Part shown: piece by piece, positions 52,752-59,658 of the stretch
Layout: each line of letters starts with the position of its first letter
How positions within the stretch are numbered: the first letter of the stretch is position 1
IMG/VR virus record: IMGVR_UViG_3300034101_003795
Location: 27,953 to 91,952 of that record
DNA from: a virus
DNA length: 64,000 nt
Strand: one strand, 5' to 3'
The notes under the pieces: generated by a model
The model's database searches: none
What the model was told of the DNA's origin: nothing
Seen by the model: only the letters and a program-made list of their open reading frames with translations
Position numbers and translations under genes: made by a program

Positions 52752-53116
52752 ATACTTTCAATTATTCTGTAAGAATCATTATCATCGTGGTGTGTTGAAA
52801 TTTCTATAAAATCACAAGGATAATTTAGATTGGAAGTAAAGCGATGAACCATCATTGGCTCTAGAATAAATGAACAACCTTTAGGTATAATAATTTCTGT
52901 AACTAAAGATTTTTCCCATATCTCTAGTTCTAAAGATTTAGAATATTGAAGTTTTAGTTCTCCAGATATGACATAAAATGTTTCATGTTTTATTTTATGA
53001 TAATGAACAGAACACCATTTATTTGGTAGAACATGAAGATGTTTACCACAATACATTGAATTGTTCTCAATCCAAATCTCATAACCCCATTTTTTATTAT
53101 AAATATTATTTAACAT
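52748..53116 (-). CDS. cupin, mannose-6-phosphate isomerase/WbuC-like
   Basis: From ATG 53116 the 122-residue single-domain cupin reads KKWGYEIWIENNSMYCGKHL, SVHYHKIKHETFYVISGELK (the HxHx(n)E...G metal motif) and PMMVHRFTS. Such cupins accompany heptose and other sugar kinases in lipopolysaccharide clusters. It may isomerise a sugar phosphate or be a binding protein. The upstream ATG region available at 53149 lies within the preceding gene and has no ribosome site. Confidence 0.7.
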   Translation of the reverse strand: MLNNIYNKKWGYEIWIENNSMYCGKHLHVLPNKWCSVHYHKIKHETFYVISGELKLQYSKSLELEIWEKSLVTEIIIPKGCSFILEPMMVHRFTSNLNYPCDFIEISTHHDDNDSYRIIESI

Positions 53117-53642
53117 ATATACATACTGGTATATTAGTCCATATATCACTAATTAGTTCTTCAACAAAATTCCAATTACCTCCAGCAAGACCACAGCCAA
53201 ATCTTGGGGCATGAATTTCTACGCGAGTATCATTATTAAAGTTTTTAGATACAAACATATTAATCTGATTCATACATTTTACTAATGCTAAATAATTCAA
53301 TGGTCTTGGATTCTTTTTACTAATAGTGCCTTTTTGGGCTATCATATTTGCAAAAATAAGCCTATGACCAAAAGTAGAATCCTTATATACTTCAACAAAT
53401 TGTACATATCCTAGATTATTTTTTAAAAAACTAGATCCTAAAAGGTGGTAGTTTTCTTTGACTATTGGGTAGTGCTTAGATAATTCTCCAGCAAACCCAG
53501 CACCAAAAGCATTAATATTGTTACAAACATGTGGAACTATAATACTTGATCCATTATTTCCTGATCTGGTAATTTTTTCAACATAATTAAAAAGATCTCC
53601 ACGAACAATCGGAAATGTTTCTTTATTAGATATTGTTTTCAT
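53106..53642 (-). CDS. macro-domain protein (ADP-ribose binding/hydrolysing)
   Basis: From ATG 53642 the 178 residues begin KTISNKETFPIVRGDLFNYV and have the macro loop HVCNNINAFGAGFAGELSKH near 41-60 and EIHAPRFGCGLAGGNWNFVE near 146-165. These are the phosphate-binding and distal ribose loops of Appr-1''-p/macro proteins. It would bind or remove ADP-ribose or ADP-ribose-1''-phosphate, for example to counter ADP-ribosylation or to recycle NAD products. Neighbouring sugar genes do not explain it. Confidence 0.85.
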   Translation of the reverse strand: MKTISNKETFPIVRGDLFNYVEKITRSGNNGSSIIVPHVCNNINAFGAGFAGELSKHYPIVKENYHLLGSSFLKNNLGYVQFVEVYKDSTFGHRLIFANMIAQKGTISKKNPRPLNYLALVKCMNQINMFVSKNFNNDTRVEIHAPRFGCGLAGGNWNFVEELISDIWTNIPVCIYVK

Positions 53643-53644
53643 GA

Positions 53645-53902
53645 TTATTTCTTTATAAGACTTTTCCATTTTCCTACTGGACATTCTTGATCAGCCCAAG
53701 CTAATTTATTCATGAATATTTGTTTCTTATTAAGATTGCACCCACAGACCAAACATTGAGAATTCTTACTGTCAAAATCATCACAATCAAGACAAATAGA
53801 ATATCTGTCTAATATTTGTGATTGCGTACTTTTAGGAAATCCCCAATATATATGCCATATCAAAGAATTTAAAAAGGTAAATATTTTATTTTTAAAGTTC
53901 AT
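53645..53902 (-). CDS. small zinc-binding protein
   Basis: The 85-residue protein has FLNSLIWHIYWGFPKSTQSQ, RYSICLDCDDFDSKNSQCLV, then CGCNL and LAWADQECPVGKW. The Cys spacing (CxxC...CxxCxC...C) indicates a zinc site. The combination 'NKLAWADQeCP.gKW' recurs in small phage and bacterial proteins of unknown function. It overlaps the upstream gene by 11 bases. Confidence 0.65.
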   Translation of the reverse strand: MNFKNKIFTFLNSLIWHIYWGFPKSTQSQILDRYSICLDCDDFDSKNSQCLVCGCNLNKKQIFMNKLAWADQECPVGKWKSLIKK

Positions 53903-54122
53903 CTTTTTTAGTTTCTTTTATTGGTAGTATATTATTTGATTCGTCTAAGGTATAAATCTCTATTTTATTTACTATTATTTCTGGCAAAAACCATTTTGGA
54001 AAACCTGACTCTAAATCAAAGCATAATTTAGAATTATCTTTTTTGAAATCTGAAGTTATTATAAATAATCTATCCTCAGATTTAAAACAATCACCAGAGA
54101 ATAATTCTTCTATGTATTTCAT
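53892..54122 (-). CDS. hypothetical protein
   Basis: The 76-residue protein (KYIEELFSGDCFKSEDRLFI ... DLESGFPKWFLPEIIVNKIE) looks like a small beta-rich domain. No motif is recognised. It overlaps neighbours by four and 11 bases. Confidence 0.4.
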   Translation of the reverse strand: MKYIEELFSGDCFKSEDRLFIITSDFKKDNSKLCFDLESGFPKWFLPEIIVNKIEIYTLDESNNILPIKETKKDEL

Positions 54123-54307
54123 TTATATTCATCGTTCCAATCTTCCCATAGTTCTTCTTGTCTAATATCTTCTATCTTTGATTTAAACTGTTTTTTTGTT
54201 TTAGAAACAAATCTTTGTTCTTCAGAGACTTCATTAAATCTCTTCTGCTTGTTGCTAAAATTTTTCTTACCAGCTTCTTTTCTGTCTTTATTATCGAAAT
54301 CGTTCAT
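54119..54307 (-). CDS. small basic hypothetical protein
   Basis: From ATG 54307 the 62-residue product is highly charged (KDRKEAGKKNFSNKQKRFNE, ending WEDWNDEYK). The longer frame from 54343 is rejected because its first codons are the -10 box of a strong promoter at 54339-54366. It is the first gene of a leftward transcript. Confidence 0.5.
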   Translation of the reverse strand: MNDFDNKDRKEAGKKNFSNKQKRFNEVSEEQRFVSKTKKQFKSKIEDIRQEELWEDWNDEYK

Positions 54308-54338
54308 TTTTGAAAAAGTCTCGCGTTGAATACAACAT

Positions 54339-54366
54339 ATCATACCTTTGTCTTTGGGTGTGTCAA
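54339..54366 (-). promoter_or_regulatory. strong promoter for the 54.3-kb leftward genes
   Basis: TTGACA (54361-54366) and TATGAT (54339-54344) with a 16-base spacer give a transcription start near 54332, about 25 bases before ATG 54307. Confidence 0.88.
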
Positions 54367-54381
54367 GAAAAATATTTCATA

Positions 54382-54410
54382 TTGACATGTTCCGCTTTGA
54401 TAACTATATA
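54382..54410 (+). promoter_or_regulatory. possible rightward promoter, antisense to the protease gene
   Basis: TTGACA (54382-54387) and TATATA (54405-54410) with a 17-base spacer face right, back to back with the leftward promoter. Any RNA would run antisense into the trypsin-like protease gene. The -10 is only four of six, so this is tentative. Confidence 0.3.
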
Positions 54411-54437
54411 TGATACAGGTCGGTGAGTAATATATAA

Positions 54438-55202
54438 CTACCTATCCATCTCTTCTATGTTCAAATTAATCCATTCTATATGATCACTAATTCTAGTGTG
54501 TCCTGATTCATCTCCATATGTTGAGTCTGGTTTTTTATCAATAGCCATTACGCATGAGTTGATTCCAGCAAGCCTGTCATCTATGAATAAACCACCCCCA
54601 CTGTCACCAGAAGAAATTAAAAACTCAAGGTCAGATGGGCTTGTATCGCTCATATGACGAGATGGTGTGCATATCAACAGACCTCTTTCTATCTGGTCTA
54701 TAGTATTTGATCCAGCCCTTCTCTCTGTGTCAGAGTAAATACAACCAGAATCAAATGTTCCATTTAAACCAAATCCACTAATTGTACATTTTTTATTAAC
54801 TTCATTGTTTTCTTGATATAACACTGGATAGGATTCTAGACCTATATCTTCATTAAGTGAGCATATTGCTATATCATACCAACCAAAATTATCTTCTTCA
54901 AAATCTCTATGACAAACTATATTTTTTACATGTATTTTTTTATTATTAATATGAATAACACACTTATCTGCATTCTTAACAACATGAGCAGCTGTTAATA
55001 TTATTCTTTTTCTTATAGCAACAGAAGATGCACAAAATATTTTGCCATCTCTATAAGAACCACATAATCTTCCAACATGTGGAAATTTTCTTCCAAAATC
55101 TATATATCTACTATCTTCAACTAAAGGATGTCGCGTCCCAGCATATCCTATATTAGATAATATGATCAAAAAGAATAGAATTATTAATTTAATTAGTCTC
55201 AT
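54438..55202 (-). CDS. secreted trypsin-like serine protease
   Basis: From ATG 55202 (GTGGAG ribosome site) the 254-residue protein has a hydrophobic signal segment (LIKLIILFFLIILSNIGYAG), then His in LTAAHVV near 73, Asp in WYDIAIC near 110 and Ser in SSGDSGGGLF near 201. This is the complete S1 triad with the GDSGGG oxyanion motif, and there are six or more cysteines that could form disulfides. Phage-encoded S1 proteases are rare. It may be exported or attack host or competitor surface proteins. Confidence 0.82.
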   Translation of the reverse strand: MRLIKLIILFFLIILSNIGYAGTRHPLVEDSRYIDFGRKFPHVGRLCGSYRDGKIFCASSVAIRKRIILTAAHVVKNADKCVIHINNKKIHVKNIVCHRDFEEDNFGWYDIAICSLNEDIGLESYPVLYQENNEVNKKCTISGFGLNGTFDSGCIYSDTERRAGSNTIDQIERGLLICTPSRHMSDTSPSDLEFLISSGDSGGGLFIDDRLAGINSCVMAIDKKPDSTYGDESGHTRISDHIEWINLNIEEMDR

Positions 55203-55264
55203 TTCTAACTCCACTTACTGGTGGAATTGATATCCAAACTAATTAATACACCCTATTATAGATT

Positions 55265-56266
55265 TTATAATACTTTTGATGCTATTAAACATCCTTTAGA
55301 AACAGCATGTAATGGATCTGATGCGTGTTTTACTTCTTTTATTGATAGTGGAAAATTATTTTCTTGTAATTTTTTAGTAAAAATATCCACATATCCTTTG
55401 GCTTGTGATGTGCCGCCAGCAACCACAATAGTCAATGGATTTTTAAACTTAGGTAATAACTTATGGTCTGTTAAAGCATGAGATAGTTGTTTTGTTGTAT
55501 AATCAATTAATCTATCATAGTATGAAGAAACGGCAGCCAGAATAGGATTATCATTAGGTTCACCTATATTAAAATCACTACCCTCTTTCTCTGCTTGAAC
55601 AACACTGTCCGTTTCACCAGTTGCAACAGCACTCATTCTATCAACCCAGTCTCCAGATTTTGTGGTACTAAAGACAACGGTTGGTTCACCATTAAGCATA
55701 ACACAAACATTTGTCATACCAGCACCACAACTAATTGCTATACCAGTATAATCATCGTTTTCTAACTCAGCATAACATAACGCTTCTGCTTCATTAATTG
55801 CTTTTGCGTCATATCCACATTCTGACAATACGGTTTTTATAACATCCTCATGATAGCCCACATCAAAATCCTCATCTTCTTGATCAACTGGTTGTGCAGG
55901 AACACAGAATACCAATTTTTCAAAGGGCTCGGATGATTCCCCGACTACTTCTTTCAAAATAAATGCTAATATTCTTTTGGCGTCTTTTTCTTTTGAAGAA
56001 ACAACACCCCTATACATTGGTCTTTTTGCTGTATCGTTTCTCTCAACCGCTTTTTCTATAGCATCTTTTCCTAGTATAATAAACGACCCATCACTATCTT
56101 TTATGAAAGTTTTTCCAGATAGTCCTTTTTCTATCATTTTTGTGGCAACGACTGTAGTTGGTTTTATAATATAAAAGGCATCTCTAAAATCCTTATAGAC
56201 AACTCCATCATCAGAATCTTGAGATAAAACAATAAAACTTGTACCAACATCTAGTCCCTTTGCCAT
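55265..56266 (-). CDS. actin-like ATPase (ParM/MreB/StbA family)
   Basis: The 333-residue protein has phosphate-1 GLDVGTSFIVLSQ near 4-16, phosphate-2 IAISCGAGMTNVCVMLNG near 175-192 and adenosine motif VVAGGTSQAKGY near 287-298, as in actin/Hsp70-fold ATPases. The size matches ParM-type proteins. Such proteins form filaments that segregate plasmids or position phage DNA. No obvious ParR-like adaptor is annotated, although the next gene (56269-56577) encodes a small anchored protein. Confidence 0.78.
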   Translation of the reverse strand: MAKGLDVGTSFIVLSQDSDDGVVYKDFRDAFYIIKPTTVVATKMIEKGLSGKTFIKDSDGSFIILGKDAIEKAVERNDTAKRPMYRGVVSSKEKDAKRILAFILKEVVGESSEPFEKLVFCVPAQPVDQEDEDFDVGYHEDVIKTVLSECGYDAKAINEAEALCYAELENDDYTGIAISCGAGMTNVCVMLNGEPTVVFSTTKSGDWVDRMSAVATGETDSVVQAEKEGSDFNIGEPNDNPILAAVSSYYDRLIDYTTKQLSHALTDHKLLPKFKNPLTIVVAGGTSQAKGYVDIFTKKLQENNFPLSIKEVKHASDPLHAVSKGCLIASKVL

Positions 56267-56268
56267 AT

Positions 56269-56577
56269 TTAGCCTTTCATGTTTTTTAATTTATTAATTG
56301 AGGATGATATATTCTCATTTGATGTTTTTATATCTCCAAGATCTTTATATTTTTTTTCTAAATTATCCGTCTTAATATCTGTTACAAATGTTTTATCATC
56401 AATCTGAATTTTGTCTTTAGTAGATACCTGAGTATTATTTTTTCTAAAAACATTATTGTCTTTTATAGATACACCCTCGCTAGACCTAGGAATCAAATAT
56501 CCTATACAAAAACACATTACATTATTTACTAATAATATGGCTATTATTATATAATATATATTATGATCATAGGTCAT
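56269..56577 (-). CDS. small single-span membrane protein
   Basis: The 102-residue protein has an N-terminal membrane helix (YYIIIAILLVNNVMCFCIGY) and a Lys/Asn/Asp-rich soluble tail that could be coiled (KYKDLGDIKTSNENISSSIN). It lies between the actin-like gene and ruvB, overlapping the latter by 11 bases. It might anchor one of them to the membrane. Confidence 0.45.
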   Translation of the reverse strand: MTYDHNIYYIIIAILLVNNVMCFCIGYLIPRSSEGVSIKDNNVFRKNNTQVSTKDKIQIDDKTFVTDIKTDNLEKKYKDLGDIKTSNENISSSINKLKNMKG

Positions 56578-57463
56578 ACTTATTTAATAGTCTACCTTTC
56601 TGTGATCTTACAACATAGCCTTTTCTAACCATGTATGGTTCAATACTATTTTCTATTGTTTCTATTGAAATTCCAGTTAAAGAAGAAATTGTCTTCAATC
56701 CAATAGGAGTTCCTTTAGATTTTGCTAGTGTTTCAATATATAGTTTATCATACACATCAAAACCATTATGGTCAATGCCTTGTATGTTAAATATCTCATC
56801 AATAGAAGCATCATCTTTGTTACACAGTTTATAATTTTTGTACCATTGTAGTCTAGCGTTCAGGATTCTTGGTGTGCCTTTGCTTCTTTTTGCAATCTCT
56901 AGTAGATCGTCATCTGATATATTAATATCTAGTTTTTGTGTATTCAACTTTGCTAGTTTAGCTAAATCACTATCACTATAAAAAGACAGATGTTCTTTAA
57001 TTGTGAAACGATCATAGAATGGCTGACTTAAACTTCCACCAGTTGTTGTAGCACCAACCAGAGTAAACATTGGAATATCAATAGTTTCTATATTATTTTC
57101 TATCGACATACTAAGTTGAAAATCCTCCATAATAGGATATAAGAATTCTTCAACTATTTTTGGCAATCTATGAATTTCATCAATAAATAAGATTGATCGT
57201 GGACTTATACCCATTAGATATGGCATAAGATTCTTAACGCTTCTCAGGTTTGCTGCGTTTGCTATGTATAGGTTCACGTTCATTTCGTGTGCTATAGCAC
57301 CCGCTATGGTGGTCTTACCAAGGCCAGGAGGGCCGTCTATTAAAACGTGAGGCATCACAGCACCCTCGCTTTTACAACCGCTCACCATGATCTTTAGACG
57401 ATCAAGAACATTTTGCTGACCAATTATATCGTCAAATTTAGTTGGTCTAATAATATTAGCCAT
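56567..57463 (-). CDS. ruvB: RuvB-like Holliday-junction branch-migration helicase
   Basis: The 298-residue AAA+ protein has RPTKFDDIIGQQNVLDRLKI at the start, Walker A GPPGLGKT (44-51), Walker B LFIDEIHR (92-99), sensor TLVGATTTGG near 134 and the arginine-finger region PFYDRF. A C-terminal winged helix (KTISSLTGISIETIENSIEP, then YMVRKGYVVRSQKGRLLNKY) binds DNA, as in bacterial RuvB. It drives branch migration. The downstream-to-upstream neighbour is the zinc-ribbon/RuvA-III protein. It overlaps both neighbours. Confidence 0.92.
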   Translation of the reverse strand: MANIIRPTKFDDIIGQQNVLDRLKIMVSGCKSEGAVMPHVLIDGPPGLGKTTIAGAIAHEMNVNLYIANAANLRSVKNLMPYLMGISPRSILFIDEIHRLPKIVEEFLYPIMEDFQLSMSIENNIETIDIPMFTLVGATTTGGSLSQPFYDRFTIKEHLSFYSDSDLAKLAKLNTQKLDINISDDDLLEIAKRSKGTPRILNARLQWYKNYKLCNKDDASIDEIFNIQGIDHNGFDVYDKLYIETLAKSKGTPIGLKTISSLTGISIETIENSIEPYMVRKGYVVRSQKGRLLNKYDL

Positions 57464-57869
57464 TCAAACCTCCAATAGACTTTAGTGCTTTTTTAATTAG
57501 CGTGGAACAATCTTCTGTTATATTCTTTATATAACTAGAAATTAATAATTTGTGTGATTCTTCTTTGGTGAATCCATAATTGACCAGAGCTTCTGTGCTC
57601 TTTTCCAAAAGGTCATTTGGTATTGTGTCTTTCTCTGGTTGCTTAGTTTCTGTATGTTGTGATTCTTCTTTTTCTAAGTAAACAATTCTTATTTTTTTAA
57701 TTTGTTTTGGTGAAAAAGTAGTTTCACAATCACAAACAACTTTAAAGTTTTTTGTTTTAGTCTCTTTGATAGATAACCAGTGGTCACAATTACATTTATT
57801 ATTAGGGCATCTATATTTTAGATGCAAATCGTAATCAATCGGTTTCTGGTTTTTCTTTTTTGTATTCAT
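57456..57869 (-). CDS. zinc-ribbon protein with RuvA domain-III-like C-terminus
   Basis: Residues about 20-52 form a zinc ribbon (CPNNKCNCDHWLSI, then VVCDCETTF). Residues about 95-135 (ALVNYGFTKEESHKLLIS, then TLIKKALKSIGG) follow the RuvA-III pattern 'a.LvalGy...EA.~~......~.~~LIr.AL', the three-helix domain that binds RuvB. The OB and helix-hairpin-helix DNA-binding parts of RuvA are absent. It overlaps ruvB by eight bases, so it likely recruits or regulates RuvB with the ribbon as DNA-binding part. Confidence 0.7.
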   Translation of the reverse strand: MNTKKKNQKPIDYDLHLKYRCPNNKCNCDHWLSIKETKTKNFKVVCDCETTFSPKQIKKIRIVYLEKEESQHTETKQPEKDTIPNDLLEKSTEALVNYGFTKEESHKLLISSYIKNITEDCSTLIKKALKSIGGLNG

Positions 57870-58260
57870 CTTTTACCCAAAAAATAAAATCATCAATATC
57901 GTTGTCATAACCTGTTTCAATAACGCCCTTATTAACTAGACCATTCAATATATTACTTGTCATTCTATCCCCTAGAGACTGTATAATTTTAGTATATATG
58001 GTATCATTAATTAATAGTCTGCGTTCTTTAGTTTTTTTGTTTTTTTGATGTTTCATTAACGATTTGATAATCATTGATGATTCATTAAGTGGTAGTATTT
58101 TATTTAATTCTTCTTTTTCTTTAGTTGTTAATACAATTATATCATCTGATTCTGTATCTTGATCTTCTTCTTGCTTACCGTAAGCATTATATATAATTTT
58201 TCTAGTGTGATCTATAAACATATCTAAATCTTTTATAACAAACCACTCATCTTTATTCAT
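57835..58260 (-). CDS. hypothetical protein
   Basis: The 141-residue protein is charged and helical (IIKSLMKHQKNKKTKERRLL) with an acidic patch (EEDQDTESDDIIVLTTKEKE). It overlaps the RuvA-III-like gene by 35 bases. No family recognised. Confidence 0.4.
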   Translation of the reverse strand: MNKDEWFVIKDLDMFIDHTRKIIYNAYGKQEEDQDTESDDIIVLTTKEKEELNKILPLNESSMIIKSLMKHQKNKKTKERRLLINDTIYTKIIQSLGDRMTSNILNGLVNKGVIETGYDNDIDDFIFWVKDEYKKEKPETD

Positions 58261-58269
58261 AAATATTTC

Positions 58270-58674
58270 CTAGTTGAGTATTTCAAATAATCCTTTATAG
58301 TATCGTGGTTGCCTAATAATATGTCCAGCATGACTCTGTAAATGTAATTCGTAGTCTTTGTGTAATTTATTATAAACAAAATATTTCATTTTCCAAATTC
58401 CTTCATTATACTGATTATTCCCCAAATACAGGGAGGTTTTATTCACCACTGTATTGGAGAAGTAATCATTCACAGGCAACGAAACAAACTGGAATCCATC
58501 AACAGGTTCGATTTTATATTGAGGTAGTTTATCAATAATTTCTTCTAATACTTCTTTATCTATCCATTGATAATCTATTTTATTCAATAAACTATCCATA
58601 TATTTCTTGATCCACTCAGTATCTATCTGAAAGTAGAATTTATAAGGATCGTCATTATTTTCTTTATCGTTCAT
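58270..58674 (-). CDS. hypothetical protein downstream of the tRNA-like element
   Basis: The 134-residue protein is aromatic-rich (WIKKYMDSLLNKIDYQWIDK ... IWKMKYFVYNKLHKDYELHL) with no known motif. Its ATG at 58674 has no clear Shine-Dalgarno sequence; the 3' end of the tRNA-like element lies nine bases upstream. Confidence 0.4.
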   Translation of the reverse strand: MNDKENNDDPYKFYFQIDTEWIKKYMDSLLNKIDYQWIDKEVLEEIIDKLPQYKIEPVDGFQFVSLPVNDYFSNTVVNKTSLYLGNNQYNEGIWKMKYFVYNKLHKDYELHLQSHAGHIIRQPRYYKGLFEILN

Positions 58675-58682
58675 AATTTAAA

Positions 58683-58746
58683 AAGGAATTAGGGGATCGA
58701 ACCCTAAGAGTTAGCACTAACTAATCCAGTCCCCAGACTATTCCTT
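58683..58746 (-). ncRNA. tRNA-like element with perfect acceptor and T arms, no clear anticodon
   Basis: On the minus strand AAGGAAT pairs with ATTCCTT (7-bp acceptor), and TAGGG-TTCGATC-CCCTA is a perfect T arm directly before it, as in a real tRNA. But only 33 bases lie between the 5' acceptor and the T arm, where about 41 are usual. They contain a short AGTC/GACT hairpin and a palindrome AGTTAG-TG-CTAACT in place of a standard D arm and seven-base anticodon loop. It is therefore a degenerate tRNA, a tRNA mimic or a pseudo-tRNA. It ends in TTTTTAAATT. Confidence 0.45.
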
Positions 58747-58755
58747 TGCTTTTAA

Positions 58756-59622
58756 TCAGTTATAACCATCCATATGATTATCTTCATCATGATAATAGGT
58801 TTCATCAATATCTTCCTCATCATCATTCCAGCCCCAATCATAATCATCATTAAGATCCTCTTCATCATCATCGTAGTCATCTTCAGTAAAGACAGACGAA
58901 TAAAGAGGCTTGAGAAGTTCGCCTTGATACTCTCCGACAACTTCATATCGGCAAGTGCGAAGTTTCTCATAGTTACAATCACTAGGAACACTCACAACAT
59001 CAGCAGGATTAATCTTAACGATAACAATCTTATCGCCAGATTCAAGACTTCCATAACCGGCCACATAATTCAATGCACCAGCATGAAGCCCATTAGAACA
59101 ACCTCGGCCACGATCATCATCTACTTTTGATCGTGTCATTTCGCAAACATTGCCAACATGATTATCAAAGACTCCGCGATATTTGTCCATGTAATCTGAC
59201 CTGACTGCCTTATAAGCAAGGAAATAACCATCCTCAGTAATAGGCAGATGCTCATGCTCAAGGAAATCATAGAGTTCCTTTTGACTCTGCATACTAGGAT
59301 TTTCCATAAGATTATTCAGGAAATTAACAAGAGGCTGAAAAGGAAGACCCTTACTCATAAACTCCAGAATTCTCTTACTGATAGATCCGTGAACAACCTC
59401 ACCCTCATAAGTTACCTGACCATTCTTGATCTCAACAAGACCGTCACTAAAAGTAGCAACTGCCTTCTCAATATCAATCATTTCAAGCAACTCGTCAGAT
59501 GTTGCAGTAGGCAATGCCTCCAGAATCATCTTATAGTTAAGATGGTCAGGCAGAACTTGAAAACTCTTGTTGTTCAGCACAACCGTCAGATTACCATCAA
59601 CAAACATAAACGGAACACTCAT
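58756..59622 (-). CDS. rIIB: rIIB-like protein
   Basis: The 288-residue protein has FLNNLMENPSMQSQKELYDF near 100-120, PITEDGYFLAYKAVRSDYMD near 127, CSNGLHAGALNYVAGYGSLE near 175 and VKINPADVVSVPSDCNYEKL near 202, the conserved T4 rIIB order. It ends in a long acidic tail (DDYDDDEEDLNDDYDWGWND). With rIIA it is part of a lysis-inhibition/anti-exclusion pair. Start ATG follows AGGAG. Confidence 0.85.
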   Translation of the reverse strand: MSVPFMFVDGNLTVVLNNKSFQVLPDHLNYKMILEALPTATSDELLEMIDIEKAVATFSDGLVEIKNGQVTYEGEVVHGSISKRILEFMSKGLPFQPLVNFLNNLMENPSMQSQKELYDFLEHEHLPITEDGYFLAYKAVRSDYMDKYRGVFDNHVGNVCEMTRSKVDDDRGRGCSNGLHAGALNYVAGYGSLESGDKIVIVKINPADVVSVPSDCNYEKLRTCRYEVVGEYQGELLKPLYSSVFTEDDYDDDEEDLNDDYDWGWNDDEEDIDETYYHDEDNHMDGYN

Positions 59623-59658
59623 GATATAAACTCCTATTGTTTTTAGTTACCTTGTGAA

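Noticed and set aside
54307-54343. Longer start at 54343 for the 54.1-kb small gene
   Set aside because: The extra codons coincide with the TATGAT -10 box and would lie upstream of the transcription start.
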